A DNA stretch of 64,000 bases, taken from Lentilactobacillus fungorum. Lineage in GTDB: Bacteria; Bacillota; Bacilli; Lactobacillales; Lactobacillaceae. The position numbers and the translations under genes were made by a program. How positions within the stretch are numbered: position 1 is the first letter of the stretch; each line of letters opens with the position of its first letter. The stretch lies in contig NZ_BNJR01000014.1 in the NCBI RefSeq assembly GCF_016860605.1, positions 1 through 64,000 of the forward strand, read 5' to 3'. Below, one piece after another: positions 17,084 through 24,513 of this stretch. Below the pieces are notes generated by a model. It ran no database searches. It saw only the letters and a program-made list of their open reading frames with translations, and was not told the DNA's origin.

Positions 17084-17950
17084 ATGAGCCGATGGAAACA
17101 ATTAGTGTCGCTTTTAATAGTCGCCATGACAGGCTTGAGTTGGGCATCAGTTTCCACAAACGCCAGCACAACACCAACTGGATCAACCATTCAGCTCTCC
17201 GGAACCTACAACACGCAAGACTTGGGCGGCATCAGGACTAAAAATGGGCTAAAAATTAAAAAGAACCGACTAATTCGCTCAGATGCCTTAGCCAAACTGA
17301 CTAACCACGATAGGTGGAAACTAACGTATCAAATTGGTTTGCGAACGGTTTTCGATTTTCGTTCCATTGGGGAAATCAACCGTGCTAAAGATAATAGGCT
17401 AAAAGGCGTTCACTACCGGGTTGATAGCGTGATGGCCAACTCAAAATTTGGTGTGCACACCGTTAGAACTTACGCAAACCAATTAGCAAACCAACGAACA
17501 ACTAACATGTTGACCTTTTACCAAAGGATGGTTATCGATAAGCACTGCATCCATGCGTATCGCCAACTAATGATTCAGTTATTAAAACAGCATCATGACG
17601 CGTTGCTTTATCATTGCACCTACGGAAAGGATCGAACCGGAATTGCAACCATGCTGATTTTAGTAAGCTTAGGAGTTCCCAAAAAGACAATTATCGCTAA
17701 CTACTTAAAGTCTAATGCGGCGCTGAAGCCCGTAGTCCATCAAGAATTTCAGCAACTAAAGCGCGCAACTCATAATCGCCGAGCTTTAGCCAACTTCAAA
17801 CGGGCAAGAGAAGCCAAAACGAGTTACCTAAATGCAGCTTACCGCGCAATAAACCGCCATTACGGATCAATGAATCACTACTTAAACGATGCCATGGGTC
17901 TATCCGTCGCAAAAATTCATCGATTAAGACAGTTATACCTTACCAAGTAA
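17084..17950 (+). CDS. Secreted tyrosine/lipid phosphatase (HCX5R)
   Basis: A 288-residue protein with a signal peptide (about residues 5-27, ending in SVSTNAST) and the protein tyrosine phosphatase loop HCTYGKDRTG, with nucleophile Cys178 and Arg184. The opening YNTQDLGGIRTKNG and RLIRSDAL are typical of the Y_phosphatase3 / LipA-like group, whose members dephosphorylate phosphotyrosine and phosphoinositides. It lies 15 bases after the secreted GH3 gene and ends at a terminator, so the two form an exported pair. The physiological substrate is unknown. Confidence 0.85.
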   Translation: MSRWKQLVSLLIVAMTGLSWASVSTNASTTPTGSTIQLSGTYNTQDLGGIRTKNGLKIKKNRLIRSDALAKLTNHDRWKLTYQIGLRTVFDFRSIGEINRAKDNRLKGVHYRVDSVMANSKFGVHTVRTYANQLANQRTTNMLTFYQRMVIDKHCIHAYRQLMIQLLKQHHDALLYHCTYGKDRTGIATMLILVSLGVPKKTIIANYLKSNAALKPVVHQEFQQLKRATHNRRALANFKRAREAKTSYLNAAYRAINRHYGSMNHYLNDAMGLSVAKIHRLRQLYLTK

Positions 17951-17957
17951 CGAAGAA

Positions 17958-17996
17958 AAGAAGCTTGACGGTATTTTGCCGCCAGGCTTCTTTTTG
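17958..17996 (+). terminator. Intrinsic terminator after the phosphatase gene
   Basis: AGAAGCTTGACGG pairs with CCGCCAGGCTTCT, followed by TTTTT. Confidence 0.8.
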
Positions 17997-18022
17997 GTTT
18001 CAAAAACGTTTATGAAATTTAC

Positions 18023-19390
18023 TTAAACTTTTCTACCAGGATTCAAAATATTATTCGGATCAAAGGCCTGCTTTACCCGACGCTGCAAGTCCACAACGTC
18101 TTTGCCTAATTGTGGCAAGACCCATTGATACTTCAAATCACCAATTCCGTGTTCAGCGGAAATGGTACCGCCAATCGACTGGACATATTTGAAAATCTTA
18201 TTAATCGCCTCGTTAACATCTGCTGGCGTTTCCGCATATTCTTTTGAGACCGCAAAGTTTGGGTGAAAATTGCCATCACCAGCATGTCCGCCCAAGAAGG
18301 CCGTGACCTTTGACGTGAACGTCAAATTTTCCACAAAATCAGCTAGATCAGGCAGCTTAGACAGTGGAACGGCAACATCTTCGACAATTAATCGGCCATA
18401 CGCTGCTTCGGCCTGATAATAATCTTGGCGGATTTTAATAATGCGTTTAGCATAATCTGGATCATCAGTGACGTTAACTTGCAATGCACCGGATTTTTTA
18501 AGAATTTGTTTCAATGCATCGACGGCTCCAGCTGGCGCAACGTCCAACTGAAAAATGAGCAACGATTCCGCCCCACCTTTACCCAGATCGGATTTTTCCA
18601 AATTATCCAAGGCTTCGATGGAGGTTTTATTGAGCGCTTCCATCATCGATGGGTAAAGGCCGCTACCCGAGATATTTTGAACGCCAACGCTTAATTGTTT
18701 CATGTTAGCAAAGGTTGCCAAACCAGTTACCGGATTACCAAATGGAATTGGCAGTAATTTGACCGTAGCGGCTGTGATAATGCCCAAGGTTCCTTCTGAG
18801 CCAACAAACAAATCTGTCAAATCATAAGGGGCGTTATTCTTAAACGTTTTGCCGCCAAGCTCGACTAATCGGCCATCAGCTAACACCACTTGAAGGCCCA
18901 CGACGGACTGCTTAGTTGTTCCGTACTTTAACGAACTCATCCCACCAGCATTCGTTGCAATATTGCCGCCAACCGAACTGATTCGCTTTGAGCCAGGATC
19001 CGGTGAAAAGAAATATCCTTGTTTTCTAACCTCTTCATCGAGATCAGAATTCAAAACGCCTGCTTGGACAACTGCATATTGGTTTGGAATATTAATCTCA
19101 AGAATCTTATTCAATTTGGTCAAATCGATGATTAAACCATCCTTTTCGGCAGCTGAACCATTAACAATTGAGGTGCCAGCACCTCTAGCGGTAACTGGAA
19201 CCTTGTTTTGATTAGCGAACTTAACCGCTGCTTGAACATCGGCCACGCTTTCGGCTTGAATCACCGCTAAAGGAGCGTTACTTTCTTCAATTGCTTCAGT
19301 AAACCGATCGTTACTAAGCTGATTGATCATATCAGGATCGGACACAACGTGGCCATCTGGTAATGATAATTCATGAATATTTACTGACAT
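18023..19390 (-). CDS. FAD-linked oxidase (GlcD / D-lactate dehydrogenase type)
   Basis: A 455-residue flavoprotein of the FAD-linked oxidase/vanillyl-alcohol oxidase fold. The N-terminal FAD-binding part shows VTARGAGTSIVNGSA and PDPGSKRISSVGGNIATNAG. The C-terminal FAD-oxidase domain has HAGDGNFHPNF, then SAEHGIGDLK and FDPNNILNPGRK. Such enzymes oxidise a 2-hydroxy acid (glycolate, D-lactate or D-2-hydroxyglutarate) to a 2-oxo acid. No GlcE/GlcF partners are nearby, favouring a single-subunit enzyme. It is monocistronic, flanked upstream by four repeat copies. Confidence 0.88.
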   Translation of the reverse strand: MSVNIHELSLPDGHVVSDPDMINQLSNDRFTEAIEESNAPLAVIQAESVADVQAAVKFANQNKVPVTARGAGTSIVNGSAAEKDGLIIDLTKLNKILEINIPNQYAVVQAGVLNSDLDEEVRKQGYFFSPDPGSKRISSVGGNIATNAGGMSSLKYGTTKQSVVGLQVVLADGRLVELGGKTFKNNAPYDLTDLFVGSEGTLGIITAATVKLLPIPFGNPVTGLATFANMKQLSVGVQNISGSGLYPSMMEALNKTSIEALDNLEKSDLGKGGAESLLIFQLDVAPAGAVDALKQILKKSGALQVNVTDDPDYAKRIIKIRQDYYQAEAAYGRLIVEDVAVPLSKLPDLADFVENLTFTSKVTAFLGGHAGDGNFHPNFAVSKEYAETPADVNEAINKIFKYVQSIGGTISAEHGIGDLKYQWVLPQLGKDVVDLQRRVKQAFDPNNILNPGRKV

Positions 19391-19420
19391 CTTGTTTTCA
19401 ACCTTCTTCTTAAATTAATA

Positions 19421-19537
19421 GTGAGCGGAGCAAAGCGACTAGAAACTGGAGCATAAGGCAGCTTGGCCGGAAATCCCGGGCTTGGATTTTTGGACAAGAT
19501 GTTTTATGCGGAAGTTTCTACTTTGCGCAGCTGTCCT
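19421..19537 (+). repeat. 118-nt palindromic repeat, 117-nt class
   Basis: CAAAGC outer arms; middle AAACT/AGTTT; inner CTTGGCC with TGGACAAG. First of four tandem copies just upstream of the oxidase start. Confidence 0.94.
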
Positions 19538-19544
19538 AAAATCA

Positions 19545-19662
19545 GTGAGCGGAGCAAAGCGGTTAGGGATCGGAGTGTAAGTCTCCTTTGCGGGAAATTC
19601 CCGGGCTTGGAATTTTTCGCAAAGGTGCTTACGCGCAGATCCCTGCTTTGCGCAGCTGTCCT
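19545..19662 (+). repeat. 118-nt palindromic repeat
   Basis: CAAAGC type; middle GGGATC/GATCCC; inner CCTTTGCG/CGCAAAGG, an inner-stem sequence seen only in this copy. Confidence 0.95.
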
Positions 19663-19669
19663 AGAATCA

Positions 19670-19787
19670 GTGAGCGAAGCCAGGCGCTTAGAAAGCGGAG
19701 CATAAGTCTCCTCTAACATAAATTCCCGGGTTTGGAATTTGTGTTAGAGGTGCTTATGTGTAGCTTTCTGCTTGGCGCAGCTGTCCT
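19670..19787 (+). repeat. 118-nt palindromic repeat
   Basis: Left outer arm CCAGGC, right GCTTGG (one G-U pair); inner CCTCTAACATAAATTC pairs with GAATTTGTGTTAGAGG. Confidence 0.95.
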
Positions 19788-19791
19788 AATA

Positions 19792-19908
19792 GTGAGCGAA
19801 GCAAAGTTGTTAGAAAGCGGAGCATAAGTTAACTTGGCCGGAAATCCCGGGCTTGGATTTTTGGGCAAGTTGACTTAGGTGCAGCTTTCTGCTTGGCGCA
19901 GCTGTCCT
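19792..19908 (+). repeat. 118-nt palindromic repeat, 117-nt class
   Basis: Only four bases after the previous copy. Left outer arm CAAAGTTG, right GCTTGGCG; inner CTTGGCC with GGGCAAG. The outer stem is partly degraded. Bases 19909-20095 downstream show nothing recognisable. Confidence 0.92.
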
Positions 19909-20095
19909 AACCGTACTTACTTGGCACTTGCCGATAATTATGAGTAAAATATTAGAGTTTGTCAACGTTCTTTAGAAACCGATTGCAATTAAATGCGTTG
20001 TCAAGAAACTAACGTATAACGATTCTTCAAGATCTTTAAAAAGGCATTTTGCAGAACTTATCTGAGCATTTTTTAATAATTAAATCATTTTTTAG

Positions 20096-20124
20096 TTGAC
20101 AAATGACGTATTCTCCAGTATTCT
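20096..20124 (+). promoter_or_regulatory. Strong promoter of the cysteine operon
   Basis: TTGACA (20096-20101), 17 bases, TATTCT (20119-20124). Transcription should start near 20131, about 22 bases before the leader peptide ATG. Confidence 0.8.
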
Positions 20125-20152
20125 GTGGTCAACAAATTTCGGAGGTGTCTTT

Positions 20153-20251
20153 ATGACTCAATTGATGTTTAATGCGATCAACAACTGTTGTCGAACAACG
20201 CACTTTTGGCGATGTTCGGCCTGTTTGCATGCATTGACATTTGAGGCATAA
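20153..20251 (+). CDS. Cysteine-rich leader peptide (32 residues)
   Basis: A 32-codon ORF with a CGGAGGTG ribosome binding site, directly after the promoter. Cys codons stand at positions 12, 13, 21 and 24 (NNCCRTTHFW, then RCSACLHA), all TGT: four of 32 residues, far above normal Cys usage. It is followed 40 bases later by an intrinsic terminator and then by a cysteine biosynthesis operon. This is the layout of a transcription attenuator in which ribosome speed at Cys codons senses charged tRNA-Cys. I see no T-box sequence in this leader. Confidence 0.75.
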   Translation: MTQLMFNAINNCCRTTHFWRCSACLHALTFEA

Positions 20252-20291
20252 GACCTTAAAGGTTCAATTTATACCAGGCATGAGCTAAGCG

Positions 20292-20332
20292 AAGGGTGCG
20301 AAAATTCTGATGAGTTTTCGCACCCTTTTTCT
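20292..20332 (+). terminator. Attenuator terminator upstream of the cysteine operon
   Basis: A perfect 13-bp stem: AAGGGTGCGAAAA (20292-20304) with TTTTCGCACCCTT (20315-20327), then a T run. It lies between the leader peptide and the PLP synthase gene, so it should cut off transcription unless antiterminated. Confidence 0.85.
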
Positions 20333-20363
20333 ATCTTAATTTCACTTAAAAGAGGATGAATCC

Positions 20364-21272
20364 ATGTTAATCAATTCAGTTTCTGAACTTATCGGCCACA
20401 CACCACTTATCGACTTACAGATTGACGTACCCCATCACAGCCACATTTATGCCAAGTTGGAAATGTTTAATCCTGGCGGCAGCGTTAAAGATCGACTTGG
20501 CCAGTACCTTATCGAAGATGGCATCAAAAAACACAAGATTGGTAACCAAACAACCATCATCGAACCAACCGCAGGCAATACGGGGATTGGTGTTGCTTTG
20601 GCCGCTCAACAGCACCATTTACCAACCATTTTAGTCGTTCCAGAAAAATTTAGTTTTGAAAAACAGCAGTTAATGAAAGCGCTGGGTGCCCGCTTAATTA
20701 ATACACCAAGTGAACTGGGAATCAAAGGCGCTATCGCTAAAGCTAGGGAATTGGCTAAAGAAATTACTGATAGTTACGTTCCCATGCAGTTTGAAAATCC
20801 AGCCAACCCAGCCACTTATTACCATACCCTGGCGCCGGAACTGCTTGCGGATTTAGATGCGCCAATCACAGCCTTTGTTGCCGGGGCAGGCAGTGGTGGT
20901 ACTTTCGCCGGCGTCACGCAATATCTTAAAGAGCAAAACCCGGCCACCAAGGCCATTGTGGTTGAACCAGAAGGCTCGATTCTAAACGGCGGGCCGGCTC
21001 ACCCGCATCGAACAGAAGGAATTGGCGTTGAATTTGTCCCGCCATTCTTCAAAAATGTAACCATCGACCAGACTCTCACCATTTCAGACGAGGCTGCGTT
21101 TGCCCAAGTCAAACAAATGGCGGCTACCCAGGGGTTATTTATCGGCAGCTCAAGTGGCGCAGCCTTGGCCGCCAGTCTACAAGTTGCTGAAACCTTACCG
21201 GAAAACAGCCAAATCGTGACCATTTTCCCAGACAGCAGCGAACGTTATATGAGCGAGCATATCTACGAGTGA
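20364..21272 (+). CDS. cysK: Cysteine synthase / O-acetylserine-dependent cystathionine beta-synthase
   Basis: A 302-residue fold-type II PLP enzyme. The PLP lysine is Lys42 in [19 protein letters not shown] binds the substrate carboxylate and [11 protein letters not shown] holds the PLP phosphate. The motif [10 protein letters not shown], rather than EPTSGNTGIA, and [11 protein letters not shown] resemble the MccA/CBS side of the family, so it may make cystathionine from homocysteine and O-acetylserine as well as cysteine from sulfide. It is the first gene of a cysK-ctl-cysE type cluster as in other lactobacilli, behind the Cys leader attenuator. Its TGA stop lies inside the first bases of a repeat copy. 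Confidence 0.88.
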   Translation: MLINSVSELIGHTPLIDLQIDVPHHSHIYAKLEMFNPGGSVKDRLGQYLIEDGIKKHKIGNQTTIIEPTAGNTGIGVALAAQQHHLPTILVVPEKFSFEKQQLMKALGARLINTPSELGIKGAIAKARELAKEITDSYVPMQFENPANPATYYHTLAPELLADLDAPITAFVAGAGSGGTFAGVTQYLKEQNPATKAIVVEPEGSILNGGPAHPHRTEGIGVEFVPPFFKNVTIDQTLTISDEAAFAQVKQMAATQGLFIGSSSGAALAASLQVAETLPENSQIVTIFPDSSERYMSEHIYE

Positions 21273-21386
21273 GCGAAGCAAAGCGGTTAGAAAGCGGAGT
21301 GTAAGGCTCCTCTGGGGGAAATTCCCGGGTTTGGAATTTTTCCCAGAGGTGCTTACACGGAGCTTTCTGCTTTGCGGAGCTGTCCT
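21269..21386 (+). repeat. 118-nt palindromic repeat overlapping a stop codon
   Basis: CAAAGC type; middle GTGTAAG/CTTACAC; inner CCTCTGGGG/CCCAGAGG, found only here. The first four bases (GTGA) include the TGA stop of the preceding gene, and the copy lies inside the cysteine operon. Confidence 0.95.
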
Positions 21387-21393
21387 AAAATCA

Positions 21394-21416
21394 GTGAGCG
21401 GAGCAAAGCGTTTAGA
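21394..21416 (+). repeat. Truncated repeat copy (5' end only)
   Basis: GTGAGCGGAGCAAAGCGTTT then diverges. It is spaced seven bases (AAAATCA) after the full copy, the normal tandem spacing. Confidence 0.8.
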
Positions 21417-21480
21417 ATTCCAAGCAAACTCACCCTTCCACCAACCACAATCCATTTAAATCAAAGCGAGGTAATCAATT

Positions 21481-22665
21481 ATGGAATTTGACACAAAATT
21501 ATTACATGGCGGCATTAGTGAAGACGCAGCAACTGGGGCAACTTCAATTCCCATCTACATGGCTTCAACGTTTCACCAAAAAAAGATCGGTGAAAATCAA
21601 TACGAATACTCGAGATCTGGCAACCCGACCCGAGAAGCAGTCGAAAAGTTAATTGCTGATCTTGAAGACGGCACCCGCGGCTTTGCCTTTGCATCTGGCT
21701 CAGCGGCAATCGATACCGTATTTTCCCTCTTTTCTGCTGGCGATCATTTTATTGTCGGCAACGACGTCTATGGGGGAACCTTTAGATTAATTGATGCCGT
21801 TTTAAAACGGTTTGGAATGACGTTTACGATCGTTGATACCCGTGACCTGGATGCGGTAGCCGCAGCCATTACCCCCGCCACCAAAGCCATCTATCTAGAA
21901 ACGCCCACCAATCCCTTGCTGAAGGTGACCGATATTGCAGCCGTCGCTCAAATTGCTAAGGATCACGGTTTGCTCAGCATCATTGATAATACCTTCTCAT
22001 CACCATTCGTCCAACGTCCTCTGGAACTTGGTGTCGACATTGTCTTGCACAGTGCTTCTAAATATTTAGGTGGCCATAGCGATGTTATCGCTGGGCTAGT
22101 CGTTACAAAAGATGAGACACTGGGCGATAAAATTGGCTACCTTCAAAACGCAATTGGCGGTATTCTAGCGCCTCAAGAAAGTTGGCTGCTTCAAAGGGGC
22201 ATGAAGACCCTTTCACTTAGAATGCGGGCTCATTTGGCGAACGCCGAGGCAATCTTTAACTACTTGAATCACCAACCGCTTGTCAGCAAAATTTACTATC
22301 CAGGTGATCCCGATAATCCTGATTATGAAATCGCTAAAAAACAAATGCATGGTTTTGGCGCGATGATTTCCTTTGAGCTTCAACCTGGCCTCGACCCCAA
22401 AGCATTTGTCGAACATCTCCAAGTCATTACCTTAGCTGAAAGCCTTGGTGCGCTGGAAAGCTTGATTGAAATTCCGGCAGTTATGACCCACGGATCAATT
22501 CCACGGGCAACTCGGCTTAAGACCGGCATTCAAGATGAACTCATTCGGCTATCTGTCGGCGTTGAAGACAAAAAAGATTTGATCGCCGACTTGGAAGCTG
22601 GATTTGCAGCTTTGCAAAGGAGTACTCAGAATGTTTCAAACAGCTCGGTCCATCCTCAAGCGTGA
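21481..22665 (+). CDS. Cystathionine gamma-lyase / gamma-synthase (Cys/Met metabolism PLP enzyme)
   Basis: A 394-residue fold-type I PLP enzyme of the Cys/Met metabolism family. Seen: YEYSRSGNPTRE near 41-52, ASGSAAI, the PLP lysine Lys194 in SASKYLGGHSDV, LGALESLIEIPAVMTH and the final RLSVGVED. Family members interconvert cystathionine with cysteine or homocysteine. Next to a CBS-like enzyme and cysE, a gamma-lyase acting in reverse transsulfuration (methionine to cysteine) is most likely; gamma-synthase or beta-lyase activity cannot be excluded. The cysE start lies inside its 3' end. Confidence 0.88.
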   Translation: MEFDTKLLHGGISEDAATGATSIPIYMASTFHQKKIGENQYEYSRSGNPTREAVEKLIADLEDGTRGFAFASGSAAIDTVFSLFSAGDHFIVGNDVYGGTFRLIDAVLKRFGMTFTIVDTRDLDAVAAAITPATKAIYLETPTNPLLKVTDIAAVAQIAKDHGLLSIIDNTFSSPFVQRPLELGVDIVLHSASKYLGGHSDVIAGLVVTKDETLGDKIGYLQNAIGGILAPQESWLLQRGMKTLSLRMRAHLANAEAIFNYLNHQPLVSKIYYPGDPDNPDYEIAKKQMHGFGAMISFELQPGLDPKAFVEHLQVITLAESLGALESLIEIPAVMTHGSIPRATRLKTGIQDELIRLSVGVEDKKDLIADLEAGFAALQRSTQNVSNSSVHPQA

Positions 22666-23176
22666 TCCGGCAGCCCATAACTTATTGGAGGTGATTCTCA
22701 CTTATCCGGGGCTCCGAGCTTTATTCTGGTATCGAATCGCCCACTTCTTAGTAATGCGACGCTTCTTTACACTTGCTAGTTTGATCAGTCAGCACGCTGC
22801 CCATGTAACCGGCATCTCGATTGCCCCTGAAGCTCAGATTGGCAAGCGGGTTTTCATTGACCACGGCATCGGTGTCGTTATTGGCGCAACTGCCATCGTT
22901 GAAGATGACGTCACCATTTTGCACGGTGTCACTTTAGGCGCCCGCAAATTGGCTGGCGGCATCCGGCACCCACGGGTTGAACACGGTGCCTTCATTGGTG
23001 CCAATGCGCAAATTCTAGGTAACATCACAATTGGCGCTTTCAGCAAGGTTGGCGCGGGCGCTATCGTTTTAGCAGACGTGCCGCCAAAGGCAACTGCCGT
23101 GGGCAACCCTGCCAGAATTGTCGGCACCCCTGGTAAAAAAGTAATTGAAGTCAATTTTACAAAGCAAAAATCATAA
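22631..23176 (+). CDS. cysE: Serine O-acetyltransferase CysE
   Basis: A 181-residue enzyme that acetylates L-serine with acetyl-CoA to O-acetylserine, the carbon skeleton for cysteine. The C-terminal half is a left-handed beta helix of hexapeptide repeats (IGKRVFIDHGIGVVIG, GAFIGANAQILGNITIG, then KVGAGAIVLADVPP), ending in GNPARIVG. The N-terminal domain is short, as in Gram-positive CysE. I start at ATG 22631 behind AAAGGAG; an upstream in-frame start lacks an RBS. It overlaps the preceding gene by 35 bases, so translation is probably coupled. Confidence 0.92.
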   Translation: MFQTARSILKRDPAAHNLLEVILTYPGLRALFWYRIAHFLVMRRFFTLASLISQHAAHVTGISIAPEAQIGKRVFIDHGIGVVIGATAIVEDDVTILHGVTLGARKLAGGIRHPRVEHGAFIGANAQILGNITIGAFSKVGAGAIVLADVPPKATAVGNPARIVGTPGKKVIEVNFTKQKS

Positions 23177-23214
23177 ATTCTTATTGAGCCTTACCAAACA
23201 AGACTAACCCCATA

Positions 23215-23254
23215 AAAAAAACTGCCCCACTCCAACAGGAGGATAGGACAGTTC
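23215..23254 (-). terminator. Minus-strand terminator
   Basis: Read on the minus strand: AACTGTCC...CTCC-TGTT-GGAG...GGGGCAGTT followed by TTTTTT. It has no T run on the plus strand, so it would stop a minus-strand transcript, matching the broken minus-strand frame to its right. Confidence 0.6.
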
Positions 23255-23455
23255 AACAACATGTTCATTAATGGCTTCCTTGACAGACTCTCTGGACTAT
23301 TTAAAGGACAAATTAGACCGGCGGCGCAAAATAATAGCTGGCGCGCTCACCTTTTCATCAGCGATAATTATACGTGAGCCCACTACAAAATGCAATTTCA
23401 AATTGTATTCTTCAAAAGCCTTGACAAAGATTAGAACAGCGACTAGTATTATCAT
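23255..23455 (-). pseudogene. Remnant of an unknown minus-strand gene
   Basis: A frame from ATG at 23455 codes 52 residues (MIILVAVLIFVKAFEEYNLK, then HFVVGSRIIIADEKVS) to a TAG at 23297-23299. Beyond the stop the same frame continues with plausible protein (SRESVKEAINEHVVELS) right up to a minus-strand terminator. There is no RBS before the ATG, and its start overlaps the plus-strand T-box promoter. It looks like the 3' part of a decayed gene with an in-frame stop. I do not recognise the family. Confidence 0.4.
23421..23449 (+). promoter_or_regulatory. Promoter of the T-box-luxS transcript
   Basis: TTGACA (23421-23426), 17 bases, TAGTAT (23444-23449). Confidence 0.75.
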
Positions 23456-23748
23456 TAAATTTTAATGCTAGTTCAAAAAAGCAAAGCTCTGAAGAGAAGA
23501 GTAGCCAACTAATACGCGTCAAGAGAGTCCGGTTGATGTGAAAGGATCGCTGCAATGTTGGTGAACATGAACTCTGATTAGCCGCGTTCAAGTTAACGCT
23601 TGAATTGTCGGGTGCGACCGTTACATCGCCGAGTATCAAGATGGTACTTTCAGAGGTATTATTCGCGAGGATAATATGAATTCAGGGTGGTACAGCGAAA
23701 CATTCGCCCCTTAGGTCAGTTTTTGATGTAAGGGGCGAATGTTTTTTT
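23456..23748 (+). promoter_or_regulatory. T-box riboswitch (Met specifier) upstream of luxS
   Basis: A leader of about 290 bases with T-box hallmarks. AAGAGAGTCCGG (from 23521) is the stem I AG-bulge region. The specifier loop reads GAAC-ATG-AACTCTGA with ATG at 23567-23569, indicating tRNA-Met. The T-box core AGGGTGGTACAGCG is at 23684-23697. It is followed by the terminator ACATTCGCCCCTTA / TAAGGGGCGAATGT and a T run. Uncharged tRNA-Met would stabilise the antiterminator and turn on luxS when methionine is short. Confidence 0.9.
23699..23748 (+). terminator. T-box regulated terminator
   Basis: ACATTCGCCCCTTA pairs perfectly with TAAGGGGCGAATGT (23728-23741), followed by TTTTTTTATT. Confidence 0.88.
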
Positions 23749-23841
23749 ATTTATCCAAAAGTATCTTGGAGGGTTTTTCTGATTTCAAGCTCGCGTTAAA
23801 ATGATACTGTATCAAATATTTTTAAGGAGATTGGATATATT

Positions 23842-24318
23842 ATGGCAAAAGTTGAAAGTTTTACATTAGATCACACAAAGGTTAAAGCCCCCTACGTTCG
23901 TTTGATTACAGAAGAAACTGGCCAGAAGGGTGATGTCATTTCTAACTACGATTTGCGGTTGGTACAACCAAATACTAACGCAATCCCAACTGCTGGGCTT
24001 CACACGATTGAACACCTATTAGCTGGTTTGCTTCGCGATCGACTCGATGGTGTGATTGACTGCTCACCATTCGGTTGCCGAACTGGATTCCATTTGATTA
24101 CTTGGGGTAAGCACAGTACGACAGAGGTTGCCAAGGCATTAAAGGGTTCACTCGAAGAAATCGCTAATGACATCGAATGGAAAGACGTTCAAGGAACCGA
24201 CAAGTACAGTTGCGGTAACTATCGTGACCACTCATTGTTCTCAGCCAAAGAATGGAGCAAGGATATCCTGGCAAAGGGCATCTCTGATGATCCATTTAAC
24301 CGCAACGTTGTTGACTAA
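23842..24318 (+). CDS. luxS: S-ribosylhomocysteine lyase LuxS
   Basis: A 158-residue metalloenzyme of the activated methyl cycle. It cleaves S-ribosylhomocysteine to homocysteine and DPD, the precursor of autoinducer-2. The metal ligands are His54 and His58 (HTIEH) and Cys124 ([10 protein letters not shown]); the catalytic Cys79 is in FGCRTGFH. The length is exactly typical. It is preceded by AAGGAG and controlled by the Met T-box. With no clear terminator before metE, luxS, metE and metF probably form one methionine-responsive unit in which LuxS supplies homocysteine. Confidence 0.97.
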   Translation: MAKVESFTLDHTKVKAPYVRLITEETGQKGDVISNYDLRLVQPNTNAIPTAGLHTIEHLLAGLLRDRLDGVIDCSPFGCRTGFHLITWGKHSTTEVAKALKGSLEEIANDIEWKDVQGTDKYSCGNYRDHSLFSAKEWSKDILAKGISDDPFNRNVVD

Positions 24319-24388
24319 AACATGTCGGTCAACTCAACTTCGCCCTTCATATTAAGTTTTTGAACTAACATTAAAATAATTTGTAGCT

Positions 24389-24506
24389 AGGACAGCTGCG
24401 CAAAGCAAAAGTCTGCGCATAAGCACCTTCAACAAAAATTCCAAACCCGGGAATTTCCGTTGAAGGAGACTTCTACTCCGACTTTTAGGCGCTTTGCTCC
24501 GCTCAC
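24389..24506 (-). repeat. 118-nt palindromic repeat, minus orientation
   Basis: Read on the minus strand it is nearly the same as the copy at 7626 (CAAAGC outer, AAAGTC middle, CCTTCAACG/TGTTGAAGG inner). It lies between luxS and metE. Confidence 0.95.
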
Positions 24507-24513
24507 TGATTCT

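Noticed and set aside
19463-19705. Open frames of 70-85 codons inside repeat clusters (also 21195-21455 minus and 19504-19719 minus)
   Set aside because: They translate the palindromic repeats, have no RBS, and the similar protein on both strands only reflects the palindrome.
20199-20207. CGCACTTTT in the Cys leader as the antiterminator
   Set aside because: It can pair with the terminator 5' arm, but a ribosome stalled at the first Cys codons would cover it, giving the wrong logic; kept only as a possibility.
23256-23420. A second riboswitch upstream of the Met T-box
   Set aside because: The hairpins there fit a minus-strand terminator and a gene remnant; no S-box or other known motif is seen.
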